Position numbers and translations under genes: made by a program. This document shows, one piece after another, positions 1 through 9,685 of a stretch of DNA of 29,628 nucleotides. Origin of the DNA: Dissophora ornata (lineage: Eukaryota > Mortierellomycota > Mortierellomycetes > Mortierellales > Mortierellaceae). Where the stretch lies: assembly GCA_025201705.1 (NCBI GenBank), contig MU616736.1, positions 18,153-47,780 on the forward strand, written 5' to 3'. Each line of letters starts with the position of its first letter. Within the stretch, counting starts at the first letter, position 1. The notes below the pieces were generated by a model. That model had not been told where the DNA came from. It did no database searches and was given only the letters and a program-made list of their open reading frames with translations.

Positions 1-876
1 GTCGTCTGGCGACAATTTCCATCGCGCCACGAAGAAGTCCGAGTCGTTTAGTTGCGATTCGTTGACAAAGTGTTTCAGCGTCTCGTAGTAATCCTGCTTT
101 GGCACTCTGCACTCCTTAGTGACCTTTTTCCTCCGCTTTTTGTTTTCGGCATCATAAATCAGTGTGATAGCTTCTTCCAGCGTGGTCTGTTTATCTTCCA
201 GCTCTGTTGCGTGAATGCTGTCGACTGCTCGGACTAGATGAGAAAAATCAAGGTCTTCCTGCGCCATATACAGCGGGAACAGCATGCTGATGCCTAGGAG
301 AAGCTGGATTTGACGATGGTCCCTCCCGCCACAGCGACATGGAGTCACGTTCGCTACTCGCCCCGTATCATCAATGAACATGCAGCCATCGTCCCATCGC
401 AGTCCCTGTTGCAGTCTGCATTGTTTGATGAACCACTTGATCCTAGTTTCCGAATCGTCAGCGTCATTATAGTCGTCGGCATCTTTTGGGACTATCGGAG
501 GGTCAATCGCAGAATCCTTCGCCGGCACCTCGACAGAAACAAATTTTACGCCGCCAATATCAAGATCACTGTCGAGATGCCTGTCAGTTCTCGTGCGCGG
601 TTGCCAAATCACATACTCTTTGTTGCAAATCATCGACAACAAGTCCATGAACCAAAAGAACCATCCGTATCTGAAGTAGAACCGCTTCTGAAAGAGTTGG
701 CTACTACCGACATTTGGTGTAATGTAATTCGGCTGATAGTGATCCGTCAGTCCTCGCTTCATGATGCGGAGTTCGTCGTCTCGTGGGTCAGCCCTCGCCT
801 TGGTGCTGCTTTTGGCATTTCGAATTTTGATTTTCAGAAAAGGCCACCAATCTGGAAAGTACGACGCATCAACCAT
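1..876 (-). CDS. Unrecognised protein, N-terminal part (runs off left edge)
   Basis: An open frame reads on the minus strand from an ATG at 876-874 to the window edge without a stop: 292 codons in codon register 1-3, 4-6 and so on. An in-frame TAG lies just upstream (about 856-858 when counted through the codons before the ATG region, inside the leader), so this ATG is the likely start if no upstream exon exists. The N-terminus is aromatic-rich (MVDASYFPDWWPF). A second aromatic cluster (RFYFRYGWFFWFMDLL) lies near residues 65-80. An acidic linker (DADDYNDADDSE) precedes a CRCGG motif near residue 186, and a basic patch (KKRRKKVTK) follows later. The plus-strand ORF at 310-921 is the antisense shadow of this longer frame. 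I recognise no family, and a function cannot be assigned. Coding status is supported only by frame length and protein-like composition. Confidence 0.6.
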   Translation of the reverse strand, partial: MVDASYFPDWWPFLKIKIRNAKSSTKARADPRDDELRIMKRGLTDHYQPNYITPNVGSSQLFQKRFYFRYGWFFWFMDLLSMICNKEYVIWQPRTRTDRHLDSDLDIGGVKFVSVEVPAKDSAIDPPIVPKDADDYNDADDSETRIKWFIKQCRLQQGLRWDDGCMFIDDTGRVANVTPCRCGGRDHRQIQLLLGISMLFPLYMAQEDLDFSHLVRAVDSIHATELEDKQTTLEEAITLIYDAENKKRRKKVTKECRVPKQDYYETLKHFVNESQLNDSDFFVARWKLSPDD

Positions 877-1239
877 TTCAGGCTAATAGTATATGGCCAG
901 AAGATTAAGTCGGCTGGTTAGTTGGAGGTGTCATTTGTGGCAGTCATTTGGATTGCCTGTGCACACTTGCATAATGACTAATCCGGTTACCTTGTTGTCG
1001 CGGATGGGGGCTTATTTAGGCTTGAAGCAAGGCGTGCTTGTAGTGATAGACGGAGTCCGGAAACAGGTGTTAAAGGCGAAGACGTTTGCTTCGGCGACTT
1101 TGTTTGAAGAGTCTATCTAACTTTATACAGGGTTTGGCGATTGGCGAAGCAACTCGCGAAGCTTTGGCGAAGTAACATGGTGACTAACGGTTATCACCGA
1201 CCAAGAAAAGTATCTACAAAAAAAGGCTTTCCGAACAAC

Positions 1240-1395
1240 CCTTATTCAGGCAACGCAGGCCATGCGATAAATTCACTGCCACTTCGATACTTTACCCTTT
1301 AATCGCATCCGCATGTCCTTTGGGGGGGGGGGGGTTAAGGGCTCTTCAGGGGTTATAAGGTTAATAGTTGTATGGCCTGCGTTGCCTGAATAAGG
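1240..1395. mobile_element. MITE-like element with 24-bp perfect terminal inverted repeats
   Basis: The left arm 1240-1263 (starts CCTTATTCAGGC, ends CAGGCCAT) is the exact reverse complement of the right arm 1372-1395. The arms enclose 108 bp, giving a 156-bp element without coding capacity. Short length, perfect terminal inverted repeats and a non-coding interior are typical of miniature inverted-repeat transposable elements. No clear target-site duplication is visible at the borders (flanks AACAAC and ACACCC), so the family is undetermined. A plain hairpin of other origin is possible. Confidence 0.5.
1322..1334. repeat. Poly-G run of 13
   Basis: Thirteen consecutive G lie inside the inverted-repeat element. 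Such runs are slippage-prone and their exact length may be unreliable in an assembly. Confidence 0.9.
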
Positions 1396-1613
1396 ACACC
1401 CTACATGATGTATGATGCACGAGACATGTGGAAGGGCGAAACTCTTCAGTCAGCGACGTTTCTCGTCAAAACTTGCACATAGAAAATGGGTTGTTTTCAA
1501 AGACGGCCCTGTTTATTTCACACTTATTCTCTTTACTAATGGGTAAACAGAGAGAGCGAGCTCAGAGACGAAGGTTGCTGCTTCATAATCCTCGAGTTTA
1601 GAAAAACAAGGAT

Positions 1614-2559
1614 TTAAGCCTCAATCTTGGCAATGATGTCCGAGTCACCGGCGTCGGTGATGGAGAGGACACCAACACTATTTGGGTTGGAAAAGAGAGA
1701 ATAAAAAAAGGTCAGAAACCATGTCTGATATTAAATTGACCAACAGCATAGGAACAGACGTGATGAGCTTACCGGAAGTACTTTCCGCAGGCGGTACCGA
1801 GCTCGACGTTGGTGCCGGTGTAGTGGTGAACACCGGTCTTGGACAACATGGCGTAGTACTCAATCTCCGACTTGCGAAGAGGAGGGCAGTTTCCAGAGAT
1901 GATGACCAACTTGGCTGTTGATGTATCAAATTTGGATAACCAGCAACAATTTCGTTTCGACAAGTATGAAAAGAGAGACGTACAAGAACATGGTCGTATA
2001 TAAACCAATGCGAGAAATTAAGGGTTCAAAGACGAAAGAGGGAAAACAGGAAAGCAAAAAGTGGTGAGAAAGTGTCTTTGGGACGTTCTCAGCCCTTGCG
2101 AGCTCCAGTCACCAAAGAAGGGTATTGGCTTGTCCGGGGCCAACGAAAGATAAAAGGGGATAGTAATAGGAATAGCCTGGATGAACAAGACAGGCAGGCA
2201 CCAAAGTGGCATGACACATCGGTTGAATAAATTCAGTGAATGATGAAAATCCAAAATTCGGAAATCAAATTCTTCCCATGTGCCAATGTCCTCTTTGCTC
2301 CATTCCTGTCTTCTTCCTGCTGGCCTTATTGATATAGGTATCTCGTTCGGTCGAGTCCCTTGCCCCAGACAAGCCAATTGAATTTGAATAAAATCTCGAT
2401 CCTGAAGATCCTGCTTCAAAATGACTTACACTTTCCGAGACGGAGAGTCTTGAGGGTGGACTTGTAGCCGAGCTGGTACTTGCCCGACTTCATGACAAGA
2501 GCCAAACGGGAGTTGATACCCTCACCGGACTTAACCTTCTTCTTGTTGATAGGGGCCAT
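1614..2559 (-). CDS. RPL30: 60S ribosomal protein eL30
   Basis: Component of the large ribosomal subunit, of the L7Ae/L30e RNA-binding family that recognises kink-turns. Three exons: 2559-2430, 1914-1773 and 1677-1614. They join to 111 residues, the usual length. Exon 1 starts [19 protein letters not shown]; the first splice (donor GTAAGT) creates GKSKLVII; exon 2 holds [14 protein letters not shown] and [11 protein letters not shown]; exon 3 gives [15 protein letters not shown] and ends KIEA. These blocks match eukaryotic L30 closely from memory of the yeast and human proteins. Introns are 515 nt (1915-2429) and 95 nt (1678-1772); the first is unusually long for this window. Yeast L30 represses splicing of its own first intron, but I see no evidence for or against that here. 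A palindromic CACGTG site lies about 270 bp upstream. The gene follows the GATA-finger gene in tandem. Confidence 0.96.
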
Positions 2560-2907
2560 TGTTGTATATTTCTATTCATGTCGAGATACGAGAATGTCGA
2601 AATGAAAAGATCCAAGATTGATGATTGATTAATATTTTCTGTTGACTGTATAATCTCCTTCCGTGTCCTTAGAATTGCAAGATGGCCGGCATGTTGAAGT
2701 CTCAGTTGACTAAAATCGTTTTTCATACCAAGTCTGTTGGAAATGAGAGAGAGGAAGATCTAATTGACACTGGTAAACACAAACCTTTTGAACTTGAAAA
2801 AATTCAATGCTTGAACCCTTAAGATGTATCACGTGAACATAGAAGTCCTTGGGTGACAAAAAATTATATATTTTGCTGCAGCTGAGGCCCGAGAGATAAA
2901 AGCAATT
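2560..2907. other. Short spacer: eL30 promoter and 5'UTR, GATA-gene 3'UTR
   Basis: No gene. On the minus strand a GTATGA donor-like site (about 2733-2728) and an ATAG about 14 nt before the eL30 ATG could bound a 5'UTR intron, which is common in fungal ribosomal protein genes; this is weak inference. A CT-rich tract precedes it. Confidence 0.4.
2829..2836. promoter_or_regulatory. Palindromic E-box TCACGTGA upstream of eL30
   Basis: A perfect 8-bp palindrome with a CACGTG core, about 270 bp before the eL30 start codon. CACGTG is the core site of bHLH factors such as Cbf1 and Pho4, and Cbf1 takes part in ribosomal protein gene control in some yeasts. Its use here is inference; it also lies close to the 3' end of the GATA gene. 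Confidence 0.35.
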
Positions 2908-5211
2908 CTACTTTCTAAATGTTGGGGTTTGTGTGTTTGGGAAGAGCGAGACAGGGCGGTGCAACCCGTTCCACTTTTTGTTGTACTGTCCGCATGCATT
3001 GCAAAGCTTTTCATTGTGGACACCCAGGCGCCAGATAGCTAAATGTCACAAATAAATGGCCAGGGAAATTGCAGCGTGAGCATCCAATTCAGGAAAACGA
3101 ACTAAGAACCGACAATGAGTAGTATATACGTACGAGAGACAAGTGTGCCACAGTTGGCACATGGGATCTGAGAATCGTTCCGCCTCCAATGCGCTGGTGT
3201 ACCTCCTGTGGATGTTACGACTGTATGAAAGTTTTTCCTGAAGGTCAACTCGCCGTTGGCGTTGATCTGCAGTGGCGCTGGTGTACTACTGGTGTTGTTG
3301 GCTCGGGGCCGCGAGTAGGTCTTTTGGTGGGTCGGTTGCTGTGGGATAGAGTAAGCATAATGGCTAGGTTGAGGAATCGACGGGTATCCTCCTGTCATGT
3401 TGCCATGAGGTGACAGTGCCACCTGAGGTATGATCGTGGTTGGTGGCCCACTCTTTCGGTGGGCAACAGGATTGTGTGTCGGGTATCCGGTGGCGGTAGG
3501 GGGTAGTCCGTTGCGGATTGCGTTAGTTGGGAATGCAAAAGGTTTGTTTGGTGGCAGTGTTCCTGCAAAGACCGATTCCCTATATGGGATTTTTCTGATA
3601 GCTTCTTCGACTGCCTCTGGTGTCACGAATGTGGATGGGGTAGCCCTGCCTGCCAGGTCCATTAGTGAGTGGTGCAAAGATGCCGCTAAATATTTTCAGA
3701 TAAAACATCGTGCTAATGTAAGCACTGAATTCCAGCTCGTGTCGACAGCAATATTTTGATTGGATGCCGTCTTCCTTACCAATCTCCTTCTCACGATCGC
3801 CAACAGTCTGATCTTTGGATGCAAATCTTTCCTCCTGCAACTTATACAGTTCGAACAATAGTGTGGCATTCTTCTGAATGGCCTCCTGTGGTCCAAGCAA
3901 CTCGCCGTTGGCCTTGACTGACTGGGCCACGTCCAGTAAGATTTGGATATCCAGCCCATCGTCCTTCAAAAACTTCAAATCGGCTTCCTTGATCTCCATT
4001 CCATTCTCATGCGCCTGGTATTGTTGCGCAATTTCCAAAATGCCATCCAGTTGTGCTTTGGCTTTACGCTGCTCCTCAACTACTGTGGCAGATGGTTTTG
4101 ATTTCTGTCCGACTCTAGCCATCAGTGCTGTGTATGCGATCGATGTGTCCTCCGCATTCATATCTGCATTGGATGAGTCAACGAAAGGCGCAAACGACAT
4201 GAAAGGCGAGTAGGGGCAATATTCAACTAGGAGGAGGGACCATTATAGGTTAGAATGTAATACTAAAGACTCCAACGACTACGCTCATCTTGAAACATGG
4301 TCTTCTGTGGTTATCAATACATACCTCCTGTACTTTTCTTTTTTGATTGCTCCAATACAGATGACGCTGGTCTGGGCTTTGTATTGATATCCTTGAGAAG
4401 CGGTGGATTGGGGACCGATGCCGTTGGAACGACTACTGTCTTTGCCACATCCTGATCCAGGGACTCGTCCTTGACCAACGCCGTGCTCGTAAACACAAAT
4501 CCTTCGGGAGCTCGCTGGAAGAGCGCCACCTTTTCAAAGTCTCGCTCTGGTGCAGTTATCTGACTCTCCTCCCGTGACCGGACCTTCTTTCCATGTGATC
4601 GAATGGTGTAGTGGGATTTATCACTGATGAGATCGGATGCAAGCTGGAGGAGTTTCTGGGCGTGGTTCTGTTTTTCAGAGTCATGGGCGCCGGCGACGAT
4701 AGATTGTTTAAAGATATTACTGATATCGTCCTAATGAGGCAGGATGAACCAGGCGCCAGTATGTTAGTGTGAAATCCACAAATCAATACTCACCCGGCGA
4801 GGTTATAAACGACCTTTTGATATGAAATAACAAATAACGTACCTTGAATGCAAGAATGCTAGAGTATTGAGCTTCTCTGAGTTTTGAGCGGATGGTATGG
4901 ATAGACGTTTCCACGTTTCCTCCATTCTCAACAGAGACTGCTACGGTAGTCATGACCTTCTGCTTGTCCAGTCCATGAACCACATGCAGGATGTTTGCCA
5001 GAATGTCGTTAAACTCGACCTGCGTCACCTCTGTGTTCTTTGGTGTCTGGCTGCTCTCGCTGAACTCCGATGTCTTTGGTTTCTTCGGCTCTGATGAAAG
5101 CACAGGTGAGCCTGTACCATCAGCCATTGGGGACGGGTGTGATTTGCGCTTGTGTCCGCCATCCATGGGTGCGTGGAGTCCATTCGCGTTGATGCTGACA
5201 CTTTCATCCAT
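2908..5211 (-). CDS. Nuclear protein with bromodomain-like N-terminus and C-terminal GATA zinc finger
   Basis: Five exons (5211-4843, 4730-4325, 4226-3780, 3685-3134, 3038-2908) join in frame to 634 residues, with introns of 112, 98, 94 and 95 nt. The last splice assembles a GATA finger, Cys583-X2-Cys586-X17-Cys604-X2-Cys607, with the family signature SPIWR and CNACGQY. Residues 65-158 resemble a bromodomain: an IRSKLREAQYSSILAF helix, then D-I-x-x-I-F, and downstream Ser and Ala-x-x-Leu at canonical spacing. The acetyl-lysine-binding Asn position is Gly137 (AG in place of YN). Basic clusters near 20-24 and 43-46 may be nuclear localisation signals. Residues about 270-400 are helical and charged; about 430-570 is Pro/Ser/Thr-rich and probably disordered. 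The GATA call is firm and implies sequence-specific DNA binding. The bromodomain call is from pattern only. A chromatin or transcription role is likely; targets are unknown. Confidence 0.85.
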
Positions 5212-5922
5212 GGCTGTGAGTCAACTGAGGCGGTGAAAAAATACTGGTGAGGACAATTACAGAACATTGGAGGATTAATACCACATTCAAGTTGCACAGA
5301 CAACGGAGGACATGCACGATCCGTGATTTTGTGAACTCCCCCCGTGCTGTGCTGCTGGATCGGAGCATTGTTATGGCTCAGATCAAATCAATGCTATCAA
5401 AGGGACCTTACCCAGGGCGAGATATATTTATGGCAGAACAATAGGCAATCGAGGGAGTCTGATAAGTGGGCTGAACACGTCCAGGTGAGTTCGTCCTAAC
5501 AATAGTGCAGGTGAATGTGTTAACGCAGTGTCCAGTTCGTGATGAGTAATGCTAGATGACTGCTCCATACGCAGAAATAATAAACCGAGGACCAGATGTG
5601 CATCTATCCAGGAACAGCCCTCATGTCGCCAAGCTAAAACAAATCAACATACCTAAAAGGCAATTGCTTTTTTTTTTGTTGATTCAAGGCACCCAGCTGA
5701 GATTTCAATATGGAAAAATATCAGCACGGGTAAAAAAATAATAAAAAAGGGATAGCTACGATTGTGATATAGGAGCGATGCGTGGGGATGAGGTGGCGGG
5801 TGATGAGAGAGGTGCTGGTTCCAGAGATTGGCGATCAAACGCGCGTTCTTGAAGAGCAGAAACGAGAGATTGTGAGATTTGTTCCAATGTTCACCTCATT
5901 AGAAGCCCAAAAAAATTGAGGG

Positions 5923-5930
5923 TGACGTCA
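5923..5930. promoter_or_regulatory. CRE/ATF-type palindrome TGACGTCA
   Basis: A perfect 8-bp match to the ATF/CREB bZIP site. It is about 710 bp upstream of the GATA-finger gene and about 1.7 kb upstream of the 7-TM gene. An AACCCTA motif follows at about 5947. Single motif matches occur by chance, so function is only possible. Confidence 0.3.
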
Positions 5931-6226
5931 CAGGTATTTTTAACGTAAACCCTACTGTTAAGGTATAGGCGCGGTTTTACAAGGAGTACGTTTGGGGGAG
6001 TGAGTGCTGGCTCCTAACCCAGGCATCAGGACTGTGTCCGTGGGGTTAAAAGGAGTTGGAAACAGCGGATCAAAGGACTATCGATCCAAGGTTGCGCGTT
6101 TGCGTGATTCTAGTGATATTGCGCAGGAATGCGCATAATCGTCTTGAAATTTTTAAAAATTCAAAATCCAGCGGAACGCGTTGCTGCCTCTTTTTTGTTT
6201 TGCCACCATTCATTGCTGGCACAGAA

Positions 6227-6254
6227 AATAGCGCTGGAAGAATAGCGCTGGAAG
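6227..6254. repeat. Two-copy 14-bp direct repeat
   Basis: The unit ATAGCGCTGGAAGA occurs twice head to tail within non-coding DNA. It contains the palindrome AGCGCT. Confidence 0.7.
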
Positions 6255-7462
6255 ATGTGCACACGACACGGCGTCAATTCTAACCATGGGCGAGAGATTC
6301 ATCTCACTGCCACACCGAGGACCGATGGTGACATCTGGTATTCGCCAACAAATAGCTCCGAGGCTGGAAGTCTTTGAAAACGATGGAAATACAAATAACA
6401 GAATGGATTGCGCCTGAAAATAGAAAATGGCGGGAACAGTTGTAGAAGATCTTGTAGCGCACTAAAAATAATAGAAAAATGAGGGTAACTGAAAATGGGG
6501 TTTGCATGCAGCGTAGCATGGGCCAAGTTTTATGAAAGGTCTGGACTGGTCCAGAGACTAGCTTTGACGCCAAGTCTATCGATATCGTGTGCGCTATCTT
6601 GAATTGATGCAACAATGTTTGTTCCCTGTTTAAGATGGCAGCTGATATCACGCCCTTGCAAGCGCTCCTGACTACGGATGACGTTATAGTCCAGAGCAGT
6701 TGATGCTGCTGGCGATACTCGGACAAACATGAGATCAGTCGCACGTCTTTTGTTACGTTGTTCGATCACCGATCGGTGCTCGATGAAGAAAAGGAAGGCT
6801 ATTGATGTCCCTATTTTCTTTGTTGTTGCCCCATGCGAGAGCCATGGTAGGCATACGAAGCAATAGTCAGACGGGTGCCTTAACTGGGGTGAGTGGATTC
6901 GCAGCAGTGTCGCGATAGTTGCTCCGAATCCTCCCATCCCTTACAGGGGATGGCCACGACAACACTACTGTAATAGCCTGATGTCTGTGATTGAGGGTGC
7001 AGAGCAACGCCGCCGAGAGCGAAAAGTATGGAACGCTAACCTCAGAAGTAAAGATATTCGCATAGATGCCGTGCTACGGGTGGATAAATTAGATGGAATC
7101 ACCCATTGTTTGCAGGGGCGTATGCTCGCTACAGTCAATGTTGCTCGAAATGGCACCATTTGTGTGTGTTTGAGCATATTTCAAGCAACAAGCAGAGCGG
7201 AGATTTGTGAATAAGAAATAATACCAGTGTGTGTGTTGCTCGGAAGGAAAAAAAAGAAGAAAAAAAGAGAGCCATGTTCTGTCGCAAGTGTTCCCAGAAG
7301 TCAACATGTTTTTTCTCGTCTCTTTGCCCTTGCACAAAAACATGGCATATTTTACCCATTCTTGTGTCTTTGTGGTTCCAATTAGGTCATTCGGCGTGCA
7401 GTCAATTACTGTTTTATAGATGAAGGCGTCTTCCTCCCAAATCCGTCATTACTCGGTAACGG

Positions 7463-7469
7463 TATAAAA
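7463..7469 (+). promoter_or_regulatory. TATA box of the 7-TM gene
   Basis: TATAAAA lies 192 bp before the chosen ATG. It is followed by a pyrimidine-rich leader (about 7490-7650) without an intervening ATG, which fits transcription starting near 7490-7500. Confidence 0.55.
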
Positions 7470-7654
7470 CCAAAGTGAATTTCGACTTTCAGCGTCCCTT
7501 GCTTCGCGATTCCCTTTTCTTCGTCAGGATAATTATCTGTCCCAGTCCTTTCCGCGCCTTGCCATCGAGTCCTCTTCATCATCCTTCTCTTTTGTTCACG
7601 ATTGACACGCTCCTTTACGCCAACTTCCTTGCCACCAACTCCTTGTGCCCAACC

Positions 7655-8929
7655 ATGAGTGCCTCCCTGATTGCCACAACTATCAAATTCGATACCCTCC
7701 TAGGAGCGCTGCTCGTTGGAGCATCCATCATCCTCACAACCCACTCCCTCGCACGCATGGTCTTCTTGAAACGAACAGCGTCCAAATACCACCTTTTCCC
7801 TATCATCAACGTCACACAGCTTGTCAACGAGCTCTGTGTCTTCTTCTTAATCACCGCCGCCTTCGACACGATTTCTTTCCAAACCGCCCTTTGGCTTAAT
7901 GTCATCAACAACGTCGCTTACTTCATCACAAAGCCAACAACCATGTACCTCGCTTACCTTCGCTGCTCCGCTGTTTATCCAGAATTCCGAAAGGTCGACT
8001 GGCTTCATTTCTTCTTAATTGGCTTCCGTGCCGTCGAATTGTTCGGTATCGTCGTTGTCAACATTGTCCAGGACCAACTCTGTGATGGATCTGTTGCTAA
8101 GGGAACGCGATGTGCGGGTCTCGCGATCGCATGGACAATCCGCGATGCTGGCGCGCCAATCTTCCGGTTCTACTATATCGTCTGCGAAGGCATTTTTTAC
8201 TACAAGTTGTTTAAGACGTTGAAAGGGATGAGCCACGGCAAGAACGAAGAATTGATGCAACATCGTCGCCTCCAGACGTCTCTGTTCACGATTGACTTAA
8301 TCCTGTTGATCTTCATGTCGATTTATCGCATTATTGGCATCTTCGACACTCATCTGCCCACCTACGTCTACTACGAGCTCTTCTCCTCCACTCTGACCAT
8401 CTTCACGCTCACAGAGTTTGGACTTAACATCCGAATGCTCTTTAGCACGGTCGCCGGTGATGGCCGAAGCCAGTCCGGTGCTAAAAGTGAAGGTCCACAA
8501 GATCCCAATGGATCTCGCTCCAACAAACTTGAAATGACGACCATGTCGTCTCATCGGCCTCGACCCTTGACCAACAACTCCACTTCTCCCTTAGCCAGCA
8601 ACGGTGCGGGCCTTGGCACCGGTAGCGAAATAGATGTAGTAACATCTCCAGAGAACGCCGATTATGTTCCTTACCCTACGTGGACGTCGAATGTGCAGAC
8701 AAATGACTGGAGATACCCTTACATGTCGAACGACTCCAATTCCCAGTTCTACAATGGCGACGCGCTCTATAATCACCAGTCCAGTGGTCCGAGCAGTCAT
8801 GACAAGTCTATATTCCACGAGAAGCAAGAGTCTGTTCACCGACCCAGTCTGACCCACTGGACGCCTGAGCGCCCACCTGCGGTGCCCAGTCGCACCCCGC
8901 GATCGACCACGAGCGGTAGAGATAAATGA
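7655..8929 (+). CDS. Orphan seven-transmembrane protein
   Basis: Single exon, 424 residues. The frame opens further upstream (GTG at 7475), but the first ATG is at 7655 in a good context (CCAACCATGA), downstream of the TATA box and leader. Seven hydrophobic segments are visible, near residues 12-32, 47-68, 78-101, 115-138, 164-187, 209-230 and 237-262. Cys143 and Cys153 flank a short loop between segments 4 and 5. The tail after residue 265 is hydrophilic and rich in Ser, Pro and Asn, as in receptor-like proteins with a cytosolic tail. I do not recognise a named family and see no DRY or NPxxY motif, so a G-protein-coupled receptor role is only a possibility. It likely acts in a membrane as a sensor or scaffold. 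Confidence 0.85.
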   Translation: MSASLIATTIKFDTLLGALLVGASIILTTHSLARMVFLKRTASKYHLFPIINVTQLVNELCVFFLITAAFDTISFQTALWLNVINNVAYFITKPTTMYLAYLRCSAVYPEFRKVDWLHFFLIGFRAVELFGIVVVNIVQDQLCDGSVAKGTRCAGLAIAWTIRDAGAPIFRFYYIVCEGIFYYKLFKTLKGMSHGKNEELMQHRRLQTSLFTIDLILLIFMSIYRIIGIFDTHLPTYVYYELFSSTLTIFTLTEFGLNIRMLFSTVAGDGRSQSGAKSEGPQDPNGSRSNKLEMTTMSSHRPRPLTNNSTSPLASNGAGLGTGSEIDVVTSPENADYVPYPTWTSNVQTNDWRYPYMSNDSNSQFYNGDALYNHQSSGPSSHDKSIFHEKQESVHRPSLTHWTPERPPAVPSRTPRSTTSGRDK

Positions 8930-9685
8930 TAGACCGAAAAGCTCATGACTCGCGTTGACACTCCGCCATCCTTCCGTAGTATACCTTAGACATGTTTTCT
9001 CTATACCCCTTCCGATCATCCACACATGGATATCAGTTAACCAAAAGAACAAGAACAACAATACCTCTATATACGCGACCGTGTATAAAACTGATGTAAT
9101 ATATCTCCTTAACCTGTGACTTTGTCGTTGACAAGTAGTTTACCGAAAACAGGGACGCTGCCTTTTTAGTTCAAAACACAAAGCTTTTTTGTTGTACACA
9201 TGTACTTTCTCTCGCAATCCCATGAGTCCACCTCCTTCATGCACCTGCGCCCCTATATCTCTCTTTGCCAACATATGTGAGCTGGATATGGGTAGCTGCA
9301 TGTGCGTAGGATTAATAACATTCGTAGTTTAGAGTCCTGCAATCAATTCCGAAAGAGAACGGGCTGAAGACTGTCGATTGGTCTATGGACACACACTGCT
9401 CAGCACCTAAATTTTACAGTGTTATCATCCATCTCCTTTTGTCGGTGCTGGAAGTATCCGCCATTCCTTTGACCGATGGCGAATTTTGATGGGAACTGGG
9501 TGAGCCTTGCACCGCACAGCGTCCTTTTGGTCGCACACATGCGTAAAGGCACACAGACATGTGCACAAGCAAACAGATGCACACACATGGATAAACTGTT
9601 ACATGTACAATATAAATAAGTGTAAACAGTCTTGTCGTGATTCGGTAATTTAATCTACGCCTCAATACGCCTTCCTACAATACTC
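8930..9685. other. Convergent intergenic region with CA-rich patch
   Basis: 3'UTR and terminator space shared by the 7-TM gene and guanine deaminase. No gene is supported. A degenerate CA-rich patch (about 9533-9592, repeated CACACA and ACAGAC) lies near the deaminase 3' end. Confidence 0.6.

Larger units (their letters stand above)
877..1613. other. Intergenic stretch with a small inverted-repeat element
   Basis: No convincing gene is visible between the partial minus-strand ORF and eL30. The stretch holds a GGCGAAG-rich patch near 1134-1170, the inverted-repeat element at 1240-1395 and a 13-G run. The last 150-200 bases before 1613 are probably the 3'UTR of eL30. Confidence 0.6.
5212..7654. 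other. 2.4-kb non-coding stretch between divergent genes
   Basis: It separates the GATA-finger gene (leftward) from the 7-TM gene (rightward) and must hold both promoters. Only short, overlapping frames in different registers are present, and none carries a recognisable motif. Visible details are a consensus CRE (5923-5930), a 14-bp direct repeat (6227-6254), a purine-rich tract (7248-7270) and a TATA box at 7463. No tRNA-like B-box was found by eye. Confidence 0.6.

Noticed and set aside
310..921. 203-codon plus-strand ORF at the left end
   Set aside because: It is antisense to the longer minus-strand frame that is open from 876 to the window edge; only one is likely to be real and the minus frame is longer and better composed.
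6304..6937. Overlapping minus-strand ORFs of 146 and 135 codons
   Set aside because: They lie in different frames, show no splice sites linking them and no motif; they look like chance open frames.
7475..7654. 60-codon N-terminal extension of the 7-TM protein from a GTG
   Set aside because: It has no ATG, lies just downstream of a TATA box in a pyrimidine-rich leader, and the first ATG at 7655 has a good context.
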